A stretch of 64,000 nucleotides of DNA, taken from assembly GCF_021568775.1 (NCBI RefSeq), contig NZ_JAKGSG010000005.1:1-64000 (forward strand), in the 5' to 3' direction. Below, one piece after another: positions 62,969 to 64,000 of this stretch (its first letter is position 1; each line of letters starts with the position of its first letter). The DNA is from Antribacter soli. GTDB lineage: Bacteria; Actinomycetota; Actinomycetes; Actinomycetales; Cellulomonadaceae. Position numbers and translations under genes: made by a program. The notes beneath the pieces were generated by a model. It did no database searches. It worked only from the letters and a program-made list of their open reading frames with translations, and was not told the DNA's origin.

Positions 62969-64000
62969 TCACGGCTGCGGGATGTTGTCCGTCGCGAAGG
63001 TGAACCACTGCTCCGCGAACTCGGCCTCGGTCACGTTCTCGTAGGCGAGCTCCTCGGCGAGGCGCTTGTACTCGGCCTCGATCGCGCCGAACCCCTCGAC
63101 AGGCAGGGGAGCGGATTCGGTGACCAGGTCGGCCACGGACTCCTCGTACGCGATGACCTCCTCGTCGATGGAGCCGGCCTCGACGTTCATCGCGTCACGC
63201 TGGGCCGCCGTGGCGGGCACACCCTTCGAGGTGCCGAAGATCTCGCCCACCGCAGGCTCGTTGATGAGGAAGTCGATGAGCGCCGCGGCAGCCGCGGGCT
63301 CCTCGGTGCTCGCCGAGGCCGACAGCAGCATCGAGGGCTTCCAGAACTGCTTGGAGCCGTCGTCGCCCGCCGGGATCGGGAGCATCTCGATGTTCTCGGT
63401 GCCCGAGTCGGCGACGTAGCCCGCGAGGAAGTTGTCCCAGGTGATCTCGGAGGCCGACTCGTTCACGGTGAAGCCGCCGAGCGGGGCGATCTGGAGCGCC
63501 TTCTCCACCGGGAAGTACTGCTTGTCGGCCCGGGCGTCCGTGCCGCGCTCGAGCCAGGCGACCATGTCGTCCTCGGTGAACCCGAGCTGGCCGTCCTCCG
63601 TGAAGGGCGTCTTGCCCTGCTGGATCAGGTTCTGCAGGAAGAACCAGAAGGTGCCGGTGTAGTCGCCGGAGCCGTAGAGGACGGGGTCCTTGCCTGCGCC
63701 GGCGGTCGAGACCTCCTCGATGAAGTCGTCGTACTCGTCCCAGGTGTAACCCTCGGCGGGCGCCTCGACGCCGAGGCTGTCGAGCAGGTCGCCGTTGTAG
63801 AACAGGGCGAGCGTGTTCGTGCTGGTCGGCACGCCGTACTGCGCCCCCTCGATCGCGCCCGACGCGAGCAGCGACTCGTCCAGGCCCGACACGTCGAGGT
63901 TCACGCCCTCCTGGCCGGACAGGTCGAGGAGCTGGCCGTTGTTCGCGTACTGGCGCAGGTACGACAGGTCCATCTGGATGACGTCCGGCAGCGACTGCCC
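62969..64000 (-). CDS. ABC sugar transporter, substrate-binding protein (5' end outside the window)
   Basis: At least 343 residues of a family 1 binding protein. The reading frame stays open to the right edge of the window, where the codons before MDLSYLRQYANNG read GQSLPDVIQ, so the signal peptide and start lie beyond. YGVPTSTNTLALFYNGDLLDSLG, TWDEYDDFIEEVS and FGTSKGVPATAAQRDAM are typical CUT1 features. It belongs with the permease pair that follows and corresponds to YesO by position. Confidence 0.9.
   Translation of the reverse strand, partial: GQSLPDVIQMDLSYLRQYANNGQLLDLSGQEGVNLDVSGLDESLLASGAIEGAQYGVPTSTNTLALFYNGDLLDSLGVEAPAEGYTWDEYDDFIEEVSTAGAGKDPVLYGSGDYTGTFWFFLQNLIQQGKTPFTEDGQLGFTEDDMVAWLERGTDARADKQYFPVEKALQIAPLGGFTVNESASEITWDNFLAGYVADSGTENIEMLPIPAGDDGSKQFWKPSMLLSASASTEEPAAAAALIDFLINEPAVGEIFGTSKGVPATAAQRDAMNVEAGSIDEEVIAYEESVADLVTESAPLPVEGFGAIEAEYKRLAEELAYENVTEAEFAEQWFTFATDNIPQP

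Overview
The window is a GC-rich (about 73% by eye) actinobacterial chromosome segment, most likely from a Micrococcales plant-matter degrader of the Promicromonosporaceae/Cellulomonadaceae type. This is inferred from the codon bias, the tightly overlapping ATGA/GTGA gene junctions, the many LacI regulators and CUT1 ABC importers, and the pectin-degrading enzymes. No rRNA, tRNA, CRISPR array or phage genes were found. 53 protein genes are supported. The last is cut by the window edge, and one carries a suspicious G/C homopolymer tract.

Layout. (1) 82-10240: a sugar or sugar-acid locus. An ABC importer, a UxaA-type dehydratase, an aldo/keto reductase and a ThuA protein run leftward. A LacI regulator fused to a DUF6807/PmoA-like domain and a Gfo/Idh/MocA oxidoreductase run rightward. 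The divergent promoter between them holds paired AACCGGTT operators. (2) 10289-18056: a mixed stretch with an AEC transporter, a second Gfo/Idh oxidoreductase, a FabH-like ketosynthase, a SprT-like protein, an SRPBCC protein and a luciferase-like/FAD-oxidase fusion divergent from its MarR regulator. (3) 18064-22000: the lactate-oxidation genes lutABC with a divergent FadR-type regulator and a textbook operator. (4) 22039-23975: a uridine-kinase-like P-loop protein and a GT4 glycosyltransferase. (5) 24027-28588: a LacI regulator followed by a Gfo/Idh - DUF993 - sugar isomerase operon of unknown substrate.

(6) 28726-41512: a polysaccharide locus. One leftward operon holds a 2-hydroxyacid dehydrogenase, a DUF2264 protein, an ABC importer, a DUF624 protein and a secreted GH30. 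It is divergent from a heparinase II/III-like protein and a DeoR-LacI hybrid regulator. The set fits type II arabinogalactan (beta-1,6-galactan) use. (7) 41529-53459: two small genes, then a complete L-rhamnose system: kinase RhaB, aldolase/dehydrogenase fusion RhaEW, isomerase RhaI, ABC importer RhaSTPQ, mutarotase RhaM and a LacI regulator. (8) 53515-64000: GH42 beta-galactosidase, DUF6807 protein, Gfo/Idh oxidoreductase, secreted PL11 rhamnogalacturonan lyase, DUF624 protein and an ABC importer. This mirrors the Bacillus subtilis yes (rhamnogalacturonan) locus.

How it works together: secreted PL11 and GH30 release oligosaccharides from pectin rhamnogalacturonan and arabinogalactan. The ABC importers take them up, cytoplasmic GH42, DUF2264 and heparinase-like enzymes trim them, and rhamnose goes through RhaM-RhaI-RhaB-RhaEW. 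Operators of the form TGAAnCGnTTCA lie before rhaI, rhaM/lacI, GH42 and (degenerate) rhaT and the 57726 oxidoreductase, so one LacI protein probably co-ordinates regions 7 and 8. Palindromic repeats of several kinds lie between genes and, in two cases, inside reading frames. Three G/C homopolymer stretches look like assembly trouble spots.
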